A stretch of 59,915 bases of DNA from an uncultured Clostridium sp. (GCA_902496665.1 CABVBU010000016.1:1-59915), one strand, 5' to 3'; shown: positions 1 to 8,436, counted from the first letter of the stretch. Notes: generated by a model not told the origin, from the sequence alone. Made by a program: numbers and translations.

Positions 1-3
1 CCA

Positions 4-32
4 CTGCTTATTGCTTTTCGCAATTGAAGCAG
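4..32 (-). terminator. Hairpin downstream of the trk pair, possible terminator
   Basis: CTGCTT and ATTGC pair with GCAAT and AAGCAG around a TTTTC loop, just past the trkA-like stop codon. On the minus strand any U-run would lie outside the window, so termination cannot be confirmed. Confidence 0.4.
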
Positions 33-50
33 GGGACTTACTTGATTCGG

Positions 51-698
51 TTAAATTTTAAAGCATTTCTGCAGATCCCGATACTGTCCGAGAACCAGGA
101 TCGTATTGCCGTCTTCGAAGACGGTTTCCGGCTTGACAGAGAAATCCAGAGTGCCGTTTCGCCGGACGGCAATGATGTTGATGCCATATTTTTTCCGGAT
201 ATCGATCTCACCTACGCTCATGCCAACCCAGCGCTCCGGAAGGTCTACCTCATAGATATCGTAGTCGCCTTCCAGATTGACGAAATCAAGAATATGGTCG
301 GAGCTGAAGCGGATCGCTGTCCATTTCGCAAGCTGCTGTTCCGGGTAGACGACCTGATCGGCGCCGTTTCGCAGAAGAAATTTCTGGTGAACATCACTGG
401 AAGCGCGGGAGACAACGAGCTTTGCGCCGAGCTCCTTTAAGAGAGAGGTCGTTTCAAGGGAACTCTGGAAATTATCGCCGATCGCTACGATGCAGGCATC
501 GAAATTGCGAATTCCCAGAGAGGAAAGGAAGGACTCATTTGTACTGTCACCGATCTGTGCTTCCGTCACATAGGGAAGGACTGCGTTGACGCGTTCCTCC
601 GTACTGTCAACGGCCATGACCTGATGTCCGAGGTTGTGAAGATGCATGGCAACATGTTTTCCAAAACGGCCGAGGCCGATCAAAAGAATCGATTTCAT
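51..698 (-). CDS. trkA: TrkA/KtrA-type potassium uptake regulatory subunit
   Basis: Cytoplasmic nucleotide-binding subunit that gates a TrkH/KtrB-type K+ channel. The 215-residue product opens with a Rossmann fold: GLGRFG at residues 8-13 and an acidic residue (D31) closing the second strand, as in NAD(H)-binding RCK_N domains. The last ~80 residues fit an RCK_C (TrkA_C) domain. The length matches single-RCK KtrA rather than double-RCK E. coli TrkA. The ATG at 698 is chosen because AAGGAG lies eight bases upstream; in-frame ATGs at 713 and 734 lack a site. It follows the membrane subunit gene by 62 bp on the same strand, so the two form one operon. What is seen is fold and context; the bound ligand (NADH or ATP) is not decidable here. 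Confidence 0.93.
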   Translation of the reverse strand: MKSILLIGLGRFGKHVAMHLHNLGHQVMAVDSTEERVNAVLPYVTEAQIGDSTNESFLSSLGIRNFDACIVAIGDNFQSSLETTSLLKELGAKLVVSRASSDVHQKFLLRNGADQVVYPEQQLAKWTAIRFSSDHILDFVNLEGDYDIYEVDLPERWVGMSVGEIDIRKKYGINIIAVRRNGTLDFSVKPETVFEDGNTILVLGQYRDLQKCFKI

Positions 699-760
699 AA
701 TTTTCTCCTTCATGATAACATGGGGAAACCCCATTCATTTAATTCCAGACGGGTTCATGA

Positions 761-2098
761 TCATCCAACGGAAATCTTTTCCTGCGGAAATCGTCCGCAC
801 TGGATCTTGTAGCCGGACATTGTTGCGTAAATGATCGTGAGTCCGCCAACGCGGCCGATGTACATGAGGCAGATCAGGATCAGTTTGGAAGGAAGTGACA
901 GAGTCGGGGTGATACCGAAGCTCAGCCCAACGGTCGCTATGGCGGAAAAGGACTCAAACAGGCAGGCCATAAGCGGAAGTCCTTCGATGATACTGATCGT
1001 CAGGGCACTCACAGTCCCAAGGATCGTGTACATAAAAAAGATCGCGATCGCTGTCGCAACGATATCAGCAGCGATTCTGCGTTTGAACATTTCCGGGCTG
1101 TCTTTGCGTGTAAATACGGCAGCCGCGCAGGTGAGAAGAACCGCGATGGTCGTTGTCTTGATTCCTCCGGCGGTGGATCCCGGGCTTCCGCCGATCATCA
1201 TCAGGAGGATCATGAGAAACTGTCCGGATTCTCTCATAGAGGAGAGATCCGCAGTATTAAAGCCGGCGGTCCTCGTGGTCACGGACTGGAACAGGGAGAC
1301 AAGGATTCTCTTTCCTGCTGGGACATCCTGAAATTCCAGGAAAAAGAAGAGGATGGCCGGGACGAGGATGAGCGCCAGGGAGTATGTGAGGATGACCTTG
1401 CTCTGCATCCGGTATCTGGAAAAATGATATCCGTTGGAGTGGATGTCGTCCCAGGTCAGAAAGCCGATCCCACCGATAATGATCAGTAGCATAAGTGTGA
1501 AATTGAGCAGCGGATCATAGGCGTAGGCGGTCATTGAGGAGTAAAGGCCGCGGCATCCCATGAGGTCGATCCCGGCATTGCAGAATGCGGAGACCGAGTG
1601 GAACACGGCCATCCAGATCCCGCGCAAAGGCCCGAAATCCCGGCTGAATACCGGGATGAGGAGGAGTGCGCCGATCAGTTCGACCGTAAGGGCAACCTTC
1701 ACAATAAAACCGGTGAGACGCACAATCCCGCGGATCTGTGGGGCGGAAACGGATTCTGCCATGATACTGCGCTGGGAGAGTCCAATCTTTTTCCCGGAGA
1801 TGATCGTGAAGGATGCGGAGATCGTCACCACACCGAGACCGCCGATCTGGATCAGAAGAAGGATCACGGCATGTCCGAATGCAGACCAATAGGTTCCTGT
1901 ATCATAGACAACAAGTCCGGTCACGCAGACGGAGGTGACGGCTGTAAAAAGAGCGTTAATAAAAGGTGTCCAGACCTTCTGGGCGGATGATACCGGCAGC
2001 ATCAGGAGTCCTGTGCCAAGCAAGATCACGAAGGCAAAGCCTAAAACAATGATCTGAAATGAATTTAACCGCCTGAAAGCGGAAAGAATACGAAACAT
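761..2098 (-). CDS. trkH: TrkH/KtrB-type potassium uptake membrane subunit
   Basis: Polytopic membrane subunit that conducts K+ (possibly coupled to Na+). The 445-residue protein holds the four pore-loop repeats of the superfamily, visible as FTAVTSVCVTGL, FHSVSAFCNAG, FQSVTTRTAGFNT and FESFSAIATVGLSFG, each with the filter glycine. The GSPGSTAGGIKT stretch is typical of the family. The start at 2098 has AAGGA about ten bases upstream. An upstream in-frame ATG at 2131 overlaps the likely -10 element and is rejected. It is the first gene of a two-gene operon with the TrkA-like subunit. At ~445 residues it resembles KtrB and Clostridial TrkH proteins. Ion selectivity and Na+ dependence are not readable from sequence. 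Confidence 0.95.
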   Translation of the reverse strand: MFRILSAFRRLNSFQIIVLGFAFVILLGTGLLMLPVSSAQKVWTPFINALFTAVTSVCVTGLVVYDTGTYWSAFGHAVILLLIQIGGLGVVTISASFTIISGKKIGLSQRSIMAESVSAPQIRGIVRLTGFIVKVALTVELIGALLLIPVFSRDFGPLRGIWMAVFHSVSAFCNAGIDLMGCRGLYSSMTAYAYDPLLNFTLMLLIIIGGIGFLTWDDIHSNGYHFSRYRMQSKVILTYSLALILVPAILFFFLEFQDVPAGKRILVSLFQSVTTRTAGFNTADLSSMRESGQFLMILLMMIGGSPGSTAGGIKTTTIAVLLTCAAAVFTRKDSPEMFKRRIAADIVATAIAIFFMYTILGTVSALTISIIEGLPLMACLFESFSAIATVGLSFGITPTLSLPSKLILICLMYIGRVGGLTIIYATMSGYKIQCGRFPQEKISVG

Positions 2099-2129
2099 AA
2101 CCTGAATCCTTTCACAAAGCATTTGTTCC

Positions 2130-2135
2130 ATTATA
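2130..2135 (-). promoter_or_regulatory. Likely -10 element of the trkHA operon
   Basis: TATAAT on the minus strand. The -35 region is poor. Transcription would begin near 2123, giving a ~25-nt leader holding the SD of the 2098 start. Confidence 0.45.
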
Positions 2136-2296
2136 AGCGTTTATGCATGTAAAGAAAAGCGAAATTTGTGGATTTTCAAGTTCTGAAAATTCCTGCTTCG
2201 CACAGGAACTCATAAAGAGCGGCAGGCTCTGTTACGGTCTGCGAAAGGTGTGAGAGGTGGAGGTGTGGAAATCATTTCCAGGTGGTTTGTTTAAAA

Positions 2297-2314
2297 ATGT
2301 TGTAATTACAACAT
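2297..2314. promoter_or_regulatory. Perfect 18-bp palindrome, candidate CRP/FNR-family (HcpR-like) operator of hcp
   Basis: ATGTTGTAATTACAACAT is a perfect inverted repeat. Its centre (2305.5) lies about 41.5 bp before the start point expected from the downstream -10, the classical class II activator position for CRP/FNR-type regulators. Clostridial and Desulfovibrio hcp genes are known to be controlled by such regulators (HcpR); that HcpR binds here is inference. Confidence 0.6.
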
Positions 2315-2331
2315 ACTTGACCGGTGACCGC

Positions 2332-2340
2332 TGTTATAAT
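2332..2340 (+). promoter_or_regulatory. Extended -10 promoter of hcp
   Basis: TGTTATAAT forms an extended -10 with no good -35 at 17 bp, which is the usual picture for an activator-dependent promoter. The predicted start is about 2347, leaving a ~190-nt untranslated leader before the hcp ATG. Confidence 0.6.
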
Positions 2341-2536
2341 GCAGACATGATCCGGCGGTGCCGGACAGGGAAACATGATGACCAGCCGGTCGTGGCTGCC
2401 CCAGAGGCGGCGCGTGTGCCGGGATAATTTGAGATCGGCAAAAACTGCGAAGACGAGGAGCGGCTGCGGTGGACGACTTGGGTGAGCAGATCATAGCTTC
2501 GCGGAAGGAGCCGGGAAAATATATGGAGGATATAAA

Positions 2537-4177
2537 ATGGATCAGAAAATGTTCTGTTATCAGTGTGAGCAGACTGCAGGCTGCGCGGGATGTACCGGGA
2601 GCACGGGTGTCTGCGGAAAGACGGCGGAGACAGCAAGGCTGCAGGACCAGCTTGTAGGTGCGATGATCGGGCTTGCGAGAGCGGCAGAAGGCGTGGAATG
2701 TCCGGGAGATCGAGTGTACCGCACGGTGATCGAGGGGCTTTTTACGACACTTACGAATGTAAGCTTTGATGATGACGTGATCCGGGCGCAGATTGAGAAG
2801 ACGCACAGGGAGAAGGAGCGGCTGCTCGCAGCGCCGGTGAAGAAAAGTGCAGGACCGCGCGAAAAGGCAGCGGGAGAGTCAGGTGCGGCAGCAAGTGTGC
2901 AAGATACGGATGATTATAATCTCGGTCTGCTGTGGGACATGGACCCGGATATCCGCTCCCTGAAATCCCTGATCCTGTTCGGATTAAAGGGAATGGCGGC
3001 GTACGCGTACCATGCGCTGATGCTGGGGGCATCTGATGAGACGGTAAACCAGCTCTTCTTAACGGGACTCCGTGAGATTGCAAAGGACGGCACCGTCGAG
3101 AGCCTGCTCCCGACGGTTCTGAAGGTCGGCGAGGTGAACCTCACCTGCATGGCGATGCTGGACGCGGCAAACACGGGAACTTACGGGACTCCGGTCCCGG
3201 TCAGCGTACCTCTTATGGTAGAAAGAGGACCGTTTATCGTTGTGACGGGACATGACCTCAAGGACCTGGAGCTTCTCTTAAAGCAGACAGAGGGAAAAGG
3301 CGTTAACATCTACACCCACGGCGAGATGCTGCCGGCCCACGCTTACCCGGAACTCAGAAAGTATCCGCAGTTAAAGGGCAATTTCGGAACTGCATGGCAG
3401 AATCAGCAGAAGGAATTTGCGGATATCCCGGCTCCGATCCTCTTTACCACAAACTGCCTGATGCCGCCGAAGAAATCCTACGCGGACCGCGTGTTCACGA
3501 CGGAGGTCGTAGCATATCCGGGAATGGTCCATATCGATGATGAGAAAGACTTTACCCCGGTGATCGAGAAGGCGCTGGAACTCGGCGGATATCAGGAAGA
3601 CCGCCAGTTTACGGGAATCAACGGCGGAACTCAGGTCATGACGGGATTCGGACATGGGACGATCCTTTCCGTGGCTGATCAGGTTATTGACGCGGTAAAA
3701 TCCGGCGCGATCCGCCATTTCTTTCTTGTTGCGGGCTGTGATGGCGCGAAGCCGGGAAGAAATTACTACACGGAGTTTGTAAAGCAGACGCCGGCGGACA
3801 GCATTGTTCTGACACTGGCGTGCGGCAAGTTCCGCTTTAACGATTTGGATCTTGGAAATATCGGCGGTCTCCCGCGGATCATGGACATGGGCCAGTGCAA
3901 CGATGCCTACGGTGCCATCAAGGTGGCGGTGGCATTGGCTGAGGCGTTTGGGTGCGAGGTGAACGAGCTTCCGTTGTCCTTTGTGCTTTCCTGGTATGAG
4001 CAGAAGGCGGTGTGTATTCTCCTGACACTCCTGCATCTTGGGATCAAGAATATCCGCCTCGGCCCGTCCTTACCGGCTTTCCTCTCCCCGAATATCCTGA
4101 ATTTCCTCGTGGAGAACTACGGAATCGGCCCGGTGACGACACCGGAGGAAGACCTTAAAGCGTTATTAGGAGAGTAA
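2537..4177 (+). CDS. hcp: Hydroxylamine reductase (hybrid cluster protein)
   Basis: Anaerobic cytoplasmic Fe-S enzyme that reduces hydroxylamine in vitro and is associated with NO and nitrosative-stress handling. The 546-residue product starts with the cysteine array of the N-terminal cubane cluster (C7, C10, C19, C26). Further cysteines in HATNC-like, GCDGAKPG, ACGKFRF and SWYEQKAVCIL segments are those expected to ligate the hybrid 4Fe-2O-2S cluster. GGATATAAAATGG places a GGAGG-type SD before the ATG. The gene stands alone between its own activator-type promoter and a terminator. Residues ~95-125 form an alanine/lysine-rich linker between the N-terminal segment and the helical domain. No partner Hcr reductase is present, so the electron donor must be encoded elsewhere. 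Confidence 0.96.
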   Translation: MDQKMFCYQCEQTAGCAGCTGSTGVCGKTAETARLQDQLVGAMIGLARAAEGVECPGDRVYRTVIEGLFTTLTNVSFDDDVIRAQIEKTHREKERLLAAPVKKSAGPREKAAGESGAAASVQDTDDYNLGLLWDMDPDIRSLKSLILFGLKGMAAYAYHALMLGASDETVNQLFLTGLREIAKDGTVESLLPTVLKVGEVNLTCMAMLDAANTGTYGTPVPVSVPLMVERGPFIVVTGHDLKDLELLLKQTEGKGVNIYTHGEMLPAHAYPELRKYPQLKGNFGTAWQNQQKEFADIPAPILFTTNCLMPPKKSYADRVFTTEVVAYPGMVHIDDEKDFTPVIEKALELGGYQEDRQFTGINGGTQVMTGFGHGTILSVADQVIDAVKSGAIRHFFLVAGCDGAKPGRNYYTEFVKQTPADSIVLTLACGKFRFNDLDLGNIGGLPRIMDMGQCNDAYGAIKVAVALAEAFGCEVNELPLSFVLSWYEQKAVCILLTLLHLGIKNIRLGPSLPAFLSPNILNFLVENYGIGPVTTPEEDLKALLGE

Positions 4178-4233
4178 TAGGTAAAAATACTCGATTAGAG
4201 AATAAAAGTAGAGGACAAAAGAGTAGAAAATAG

Positions 4234-4303
4234 AAATCCCTTGATAGGAAACGAACCGGTTGCCAATGATAGGAAGCGGTAGTTTCTTAATCAGGGGATT
4301 TTA
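4234..4303 (+). terminator. Terminator-like long hairpin after hcp
   Basis: AAATCCCTTGAT pairs with ATCAGGGGATTT (one G-U) and the inner GAAAC/GTTTC and ACCG/CGGT pairs continue the stem. The tail is TTTTAATTAT. The loop is large, so efficiency is uncertain. Confidence 0.55.
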
Positions 4304-4353
4304 ATTATGTGCTTAAATTACAGTGGTCCGCATTATCTGCGGTCCGCCGGATT

Positions 4354-4758
4354 TTACATATGCTGTAAAAGCTCCAGCTGTTCGCCGTTCGGTCCGATAA
4401 AGAACGCGTTGCGGATGCCGCCGAAGATCGGGAGGTCAGCTGCCTTGTCGATGCCGCCTCGGAAGCTTGTGATCCCGGCTGCCTTTAAGTCTGCGATAGC
4501 TGCGTCGATGTCATTGACTTCGATTGCGATGTGCGGGAAGAGACCGCCCTGGGCGGTCACATCAGTGCCGTCATGCGGCTCGATGATCTCGAGGTCAAAG
4601 CCCGGCATGCTGACGATCTTGATGTGGTTTGTTCCGAGTGGTTTCTGGACATCAGCCTGTCCAGTTACTTTTCCACCAAGACATTCGTAGAATTTTACGG
4701 ATGTCTCAAGATCTTTTGTGAAAAGTGCGATATGTGCAAGTCCTGTAATGTGTTTCAT
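4354..4758 (-). CDS. VOC (glyoxalase/bleomycin resistance/dioxygenase) family protein
   Basis: A 134-residue single-module VOC protein with the two beta-alpha-beta-beta-beta halves of the fold. The first half contains HIALFTKDLETSVKFYECLGG, the typical helix after the N-terminal metal-site histidine (H9). The second contains HIAIEVNDIDAAIADLKAAG and ends in FFIGPNGEQLELLQ, carrying the usual C-terminal glutamate. This is the pattern of lactoylglutathione lyase and methylmalonyl-CoA epimerase relatives; the substrate cannot be assigned. AAAGGA lies ten bases before the ATG. It is monocistronic, with a consensus minus-strand promoter about 130 bp upstream. Confidence 0.85.
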   Translation of the reverse strand: MKHITGLAHIALFTKDLETSVKFYECLGGKVTGQADVQKPLGTNHIKIVSMPGFDLEIIEPHDGTDVTAQGGLFPHIAIEVNDIDAAIADLKAAGITSFRGGIDKAADLPIFGGIRNAFFIGPNGEQLELLQHM

Positions 4759-4897
4759 AATTAAGAATCCTTTCCGCGTTCCAGCATAGTAGATCCACAG
4801 ATAAAAGCATCAAGCCAGAAGTAGACGGTTTTATTTGAGTGATCATACAGAGGTGGAAACGCCGCTGTTGTAGTTTTTTCTAATTTATACTACGCCT

Positions 4898-4926
4898 ATT
4901 ATAGAATTATTTGAAACAGAGTGCAA
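4898..4926 (-). promoter_or_regulatory. Sigma-70 promoter of the VOC gene
   Basis: Minus strand TTGCAC (4926-4921), 17-bp spacer, TATAAT (4903-4898). Start expected near 4891, giving a ~130-nt leader. Confidence 0.75.
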
Positions 4927-4964
4927 GAAAAAAGTATGCACCCGCGTCCATACATAATTTCTCA

Positions 4965-4993
4965 GTGACGGGCAGAAAAAACTGTGCTATACT
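4965..4993 (+). promoter_or_regulatory. Promoter of the exonuclease/carboxypeptidase operon, probably leaderless
   Basis: GTGACG, 17-bp spacer, TATACT (4988-4993). The start point expected seven bases downstream (5000-5002) coincides with the ATG at 5002, and there is no SD in front of that ATG, so the mRNA may be leaderless. Confidence 0.6.
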
Positions 4994-5001
4994 CTTGTAT
5001 T

Positions 5002-5976
5002 ATGGAAAATTTTATTGTATTTGATTTGGAGTGGAACCAGAACCCGGGCGGGAAGGAATCGTCTGTGGAGCGGCTTCCTTTTGAGATCTTTGAGATCGGA
5101 GCAGTAAAACTGAATGAAGAACGTGAGAAGGTATCGGAATTTCACCGGATCATCCGTCCGTGCGTGTACCGCCAGATGCATCGGATCATCTCGGAAGTGA
5201 CCCATGTTTCCATTGAAGAACTGGAGCGGGACGGAGAGCCGTTTACAGCGGTGATGGAGGACTTTCTGAACTGGTGCGGCGATGACTATATGTTCTGCAC
5301 CTGGGGAAGTATGGATCTTACGGAACTGCAGAGGAACATGATCTATCACGGCATGACACTCCCGTTCCCGAAACCGTTTCTTTTTTATGATATCCAGAAA
5401 TTGTACAGCTTGTGTTATCAGGACGGAAAGGCGAGAATTTCGTTGGATGAGGCGGTGGAGTCCTTTGCACTTGACGTGGACGCGCCGTTCCATAGGGCGC
5501 TTGGCGACGCAGAGTATACGGGACGTGTGATGCGGGCCATGGATTTTGAGTCTGTGAAGGACTATGTGTCCGTGGACTACTATATGCCGCCGGAGAGCGA
5601 GGATGAGGAGTTCACGCTGCGTTTCCCGGAGTACACGAAGTTTGTGTCCCGGATGTTTGAGACAAAGGAAGAGGCGATGGAGGAGAAGCGGGTGACAGAT
5701 GTTGTCTGCACGAAGTGCCGCCGGATGTTGAGGAAAAAGATCCGCTGGTTTTCCTCGGGACAGCGCTATTACCTCTGCCTTGCGACATGCCCGGAACACG
5801 GCATGATGAAAGGCAAGATCCGGATGAAAAAGTCTGAGGACGGCAGAGTTTTCGCCGTGAAGACCGTAAAGCCGGTAGATGAGGAAGGTGCCGCGGTCAT
5901 CTTCCAGAAAAAAGAAGAGGCCCGGATCCGCAGAGCGGAAAAAAGCAGGCAGAAGAAACTGCATGGGATGGAGTAA
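5002..5976 (+). CDS. 3'-5' exonuclease, DEDDh (DnaQ/ERI1-like) family, with C-terminal zinc-ribbon-like tail
   Basis: The first ~185 residues form a DEDDh exonuclease domain: FDLEWNQ holds the first acidic pair (D8, E10), a middle aspartate lies in the CTWGSMDLTEL region, and HRALGDAEYTGRV supplies the catalytic His and last Asp. Such proteins (KapD/ERI1 type) trim RNA or DNA 3' ends. The remaining ~140 residues are less familiar. They contain CTKC and CLATC pairs about 25 residues apart, a plausible zinc ribbon, followed by a basic tail (residues ~300-324). The GTG at 4984 is rejected because the -10 element lies inside it. The D,D-carboxypeptidase gene follows after 19 bp, so they are probably cotranscribed. 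Nucleic-acid substrate unknown. Confidence 0.85.
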   Translation: MENFIVFDLEWNQNPGGKESSVERLPFEIFEIGAVKLNEEREKVSEFHRIIRPCVYRQMHRIISEVTHVSIEELERDGEPFTAVMEDFLNWCGDDYMFCTWGSMDLTELQRNMIYHGMTLPFPKPFLFYDIQKLYSLCYQDGKARISLDEAVESFALDVDAPFHRALGDAEYTGRVMRAMDFESVKDYVSVDYYMPPESEDEEFTLRFPEYTKFVSRMFETKEEAMEEKRVTDVVCTKCRRMLRKKIRWFSSGQRYYLCLATCPEHGMMKGKIRMKKSEDGRVFAVKTVKPVDEEGAAVIFQKKEEARIRRAEKSRQKKLHGME

Positions 5977-5995
5977 GATTGAAGGGATTTTATTC

Positions 5996-7618
5996 ATGAA
6001 ACGAATTTTAAGTATTTTTCTCTGCCTGGCGCTGATCCTGGGATTTGTGCCGGGGGAGACAGCATATGCGGCGGCAGAGTGGCCATCGGATATCTCGATC
6101 TCGGCTGATGGCGGGATCCTGATGGATATCAATTCCGGGGCGGTTTTGTTTGAGAAGAACAGTCATGAGCCCTATTATCCGGCAAGTATCACGAAGATCC
6201 TGACGGCGTTAATCGTAATTGAAAACTGCGGCCTTGATGAGACCGTGACGTTCTCCAACACGGCGGTGAACACGCTGGAGCCGAACTCTTCGATCTTAGG
6301 CGCGAGGGCCGGGGATACGTTAAGTGTCAGAGAATGCCTTTATGCCCTGCTTTTACAGTCCGCAAACGAGGTCGCCAACGCCCTGGCGGAACATTGCGCG
6401 GGCAGTATGGACGCTTTTGCGGAGATGATGAATGAGAAGGCGGCGGAGCTTGGGTGTACGGACTCCCACTTTGCAAATCCCAGTGGTCTGAATGACCCAG
6501 ACCACTATGTCTCCGCCTATGATATGGCGCTGATCGCGAAAGCGGCATTCAGCAATCCGACCTTCGTGGAGGTGGATTCAACAACCTATTATGATGTTCC
6601 AGCAGGAAAATTAAAGCAGTATCCGGACGGCTGGCGCTATTATGCCCACCACAGAATGCTGCGCCGGAATGACTCCCTGTATTACGAGGGGGTCATCGGC
6701 GGAAAAACAGGTTATACTTCCCTGGCGGGAAATACGCTGGTGACATGCGCAGAGCGCGACGGAATGAAGCTTGTGGCTGTCGTTTTAAATGGCCATCAGA
6801 CCCATTATTCCGATACAAAAGCGCTGTTTGACTACGGATTTAAAAACTTCAAGTCCGTCCCGGTGGCGGATCAGGACAGCACTTACAGCAAGGTGGCGGA
6901 TGACCTGACGATCTCCGGGATCTTTTCCGGAAGTGCCACGAGACTTACGGTGAATAAAAACAGCGCGGTGACTCTTCCGGCGGACGGAAGCTTCTCCGAT
7001 GTGACTTCCACTTTGGATTACGATCTCACCGATGACGTGCCGGATGGCGCGATCGCGCGGATCGACTACCAGTATGGGGATAAGCTTGTAGGACAGGCTT
7101 ATCTGGAAGCGTCTGTGACCCAGGGATATGTGCCTGGGGCTGTGAAGCAGAATGCGGATACCAGCGAGACTGGCGCGGCGGCTGAGATAACTGCGGGTAA
7201 TCCGGAGACGGAAAACACTGCGGCCGATATTTCCGGTACTGATGCAGCCGCGGAAACGTCTTCTGCCAGAAATTCCGGAAAATCCGCAAACCAAGCGGAC
7301 AGCTCCGATAAGAAAACAGGCAGCAGTAAGACATCCTGGCTGGCGTCCCCTGCTTTCGGCATCATAAAGAAAGTCCTGACCGTAATCGCTGTTATCGGCA
7401 TCATCGGCGGCGTGGTCTTCGGAATCATGATCTATCAGGAAAATAAAGCCCAGAATGAGCGTGTTCTCCGCCATCAGAGACGTGAAAAGCGCCTGAAGGA
7501 ATGGGGATACTCCACGACGGAATTTGATATGATCATGGAAGAGCATTTGAGATCGAAATCCGGAATCAAAAGGCCGGGATTCTGGGAGAGAATGAGAGAG
7601 CGGTTCAGAAGAAGATAA
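5996..7618 (+). CDS. D-alanyl-D-alanine carboxypeptidase (PBP5/DacF family, serine peptidase S11)
   Basis: Extracytoplasmic enzyme that trims the terminal D-Ala from peptidoglycan stem peptides. The 540-residue protein has a signal peptide (residues 1-26, ending AYAAA) and the three active-site motifs: S64-I-T-K67, S122-A-N and K237-T-G. A C-terminal beta domain (~residues 275-375) follows, then a Thr/Ala/Ser-rich linker and a clear transmembrane helix (~455-478) with a basic cytoplasmic tail. This differs from canonical PBP5, which is held by an amphipathic helix, and explains the extra length over the usual 380-430. The ATG at 5996 follows GAAGGGA; longer in-frame starts would run into the exonuclease gene. 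Cotranscribed with the exonuclease 19 bp upstream. Confidence 0.93.
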   Translation: MKRILSIFLCLALILGFVPGETAYAAAEWPSDISISADGGILMDINSGAVLFEKNSHEPYYPASITKILTALIVIENCGLDETVTFSNTAVNTLEPNSSILGARAGDTLSVRECLYALLLQSANEVANALAEHCAGSMDAFAEMMNEKAAELGCTDSHFANPSGLNDPDHYVSAYDMALIAKAAFSNPTFVEVDSTTYYDVPAGKLKQYPDGWRYYAHHRMLRRNDSLYYEGVIGGKTGYTSLAGNTLVTCAERDGMKLVAVVLNGHQTHYSDTKALFDYGFKNFKSVPVADQDSTYSKVADDLTISGIFSGSATRLTVNKNSAVTLPADGSFSDVTSTLDYDLTDDVPDGAIARIDYQYGDKLVGQAYLEASVTQGYVPGAVKQNADTSETGAAAEITAGNPETENTAADISGTDAAAETSSARNSGKSANQADSSDKKTGSSKTSWLASPAFGIIKKVLTVIAVIGIIGGVVFGIMIYQENKAQNERVLRHQRREKRLKEWGYSTTEFDMIMEEHLRSKSGIKRPGFWERMRERFRRR

Positions 7619-7642
7619 AATTAAAATCTTTATATAAAAAGG

Positions 7643-7685
7643 AAGAGCAGCGATACAATTTCTTGATATCGTTGCTCTTTCTTTT
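7643..7685. terminator. Strong bidirectional terminator between dacF-like gene and V-ATPase operon
   Basis: A 13-bp stem, AAGAGCAGCGATA with TATCGTTGCTCTT (one G-U), loop of 11. It has TTTCTTTTA on the plus side and CCTTTTTATAT on the minus side, so it can end both converging operons. Confidence 0.88.
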
Positions 7686-7713
7686 ATTTACATGTGCAGA
7701 ATGGCATTGGAAA

Positions 7714-8436
7714 TCAATGTTTCCCGGCTCTTTTCCACACAACCAGATTCCCAACAAAAAACACCACAACGAGCACCATAAACACCATCGCGATCCGGGC
7801 GGCGGTATCGAAGAAGAAACCTTCCGGAACGATGTTGATGAGCATGTCGGTGCGTGGATCCAGGACCCACAGATCATTGTTGAAAAAGATTTTGTGGAAA
7901 ACGATGAAATATTTTGAGAAGTCAGTGGATATAATGCCGATCAAAGCTAAAGCCACGGCAAAGACCGCGCCGGTGCCGATACAGAGGGACTTCGGGATCA
8001 GGCGCTTTAACGCCTCTGTCCGCTCCGCACTCCTATGTCCCCAGAAATAAGCCAGGGCCGCAAAGCATAGGGTGATCAGGATCCCGATCCGCCGGAGCCA
8101 CAGGCCGCCGATGAAGAGCCCCCGCACGTCCTCCATGTGGGCAATTTCCCGGTCATTAAAAAATTCCCGGTATTCCCCGCCCATGGTGGTGTATACGTGA
8201 AGATCCTCGCGCTTTCCGCGAAGGAATGCCATCATCTGGTCAGTGACGTCAAGAAGATCGTCCATGGTCATCTCAGGGAGATCGTTTAAAACCTGGTATT
8301 TCGTGTATTCCTTCTCATAATATCCCGGCGTCCAGTAGGCAACCGCCTCGACGGACGTGATAAGGAACGCGATGATCAGCCAGAACGCGGTGAAGATCCC
8401 GGCGGCGTAGGTAATGGTCTTTGCTGTTTTTGTCAT
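7714..8436 (-). CDS. TIGR01906/DUF1461 family integral membrane protein
   Basis: A 240-residue membrane protein. Visible helices are near residues 10-32, 113-133, 145-167 and 205-230. Between the first two lies an extracytoplasmic segment with the recognisable FLRGKREDLHVYTT and FFNDREIAHMEDVRGLF stretches of this family of unknown function. The ATG overlaps the ntpD stop by four bases, so it is translationally coupled as the last gene of the V-ATPase operon and a strong terminator follows its stop. Membership in this operon suggests a link to membrane energetics, but nothing in the sequence names a reaction. Confidence 0.8.
   Translation of the reverse strand: MTKTAKTITYAAGIFTAFWLIIAFLITSVEAVAYWTPGYYEKEYTKYQVLNDLPEMTMDDLLDVTDQMMAFLRGKREDLHVYTTMGGEYREFFNDREIAHMEDVRGLFIGGLWLRRIGILITLCFAALAYFWGHRSAERTEALKRLIPKSLCIGTGAVFAVALALIGIISTDFSKYFIVFHKIFFNNDLWVLDPRTDMLINIVPEGFFFDTAARIAMVFMVLVVVFFVGNLVVWKRAGKH

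Noticed and set aside
3371..4036. 221-codon frame antisense to hcp
   Set aside because: The opposite strand encodes the conserved hcp core; the antisense translation has no recognisable domain.
4987..6132. 381-codon frame antisense to the exonuclease and carboxypeptidase genes
   Set aside because: No SD and low-complexity His/Leu/Arg-rich translation; the sense frame has full catalytic motifs.
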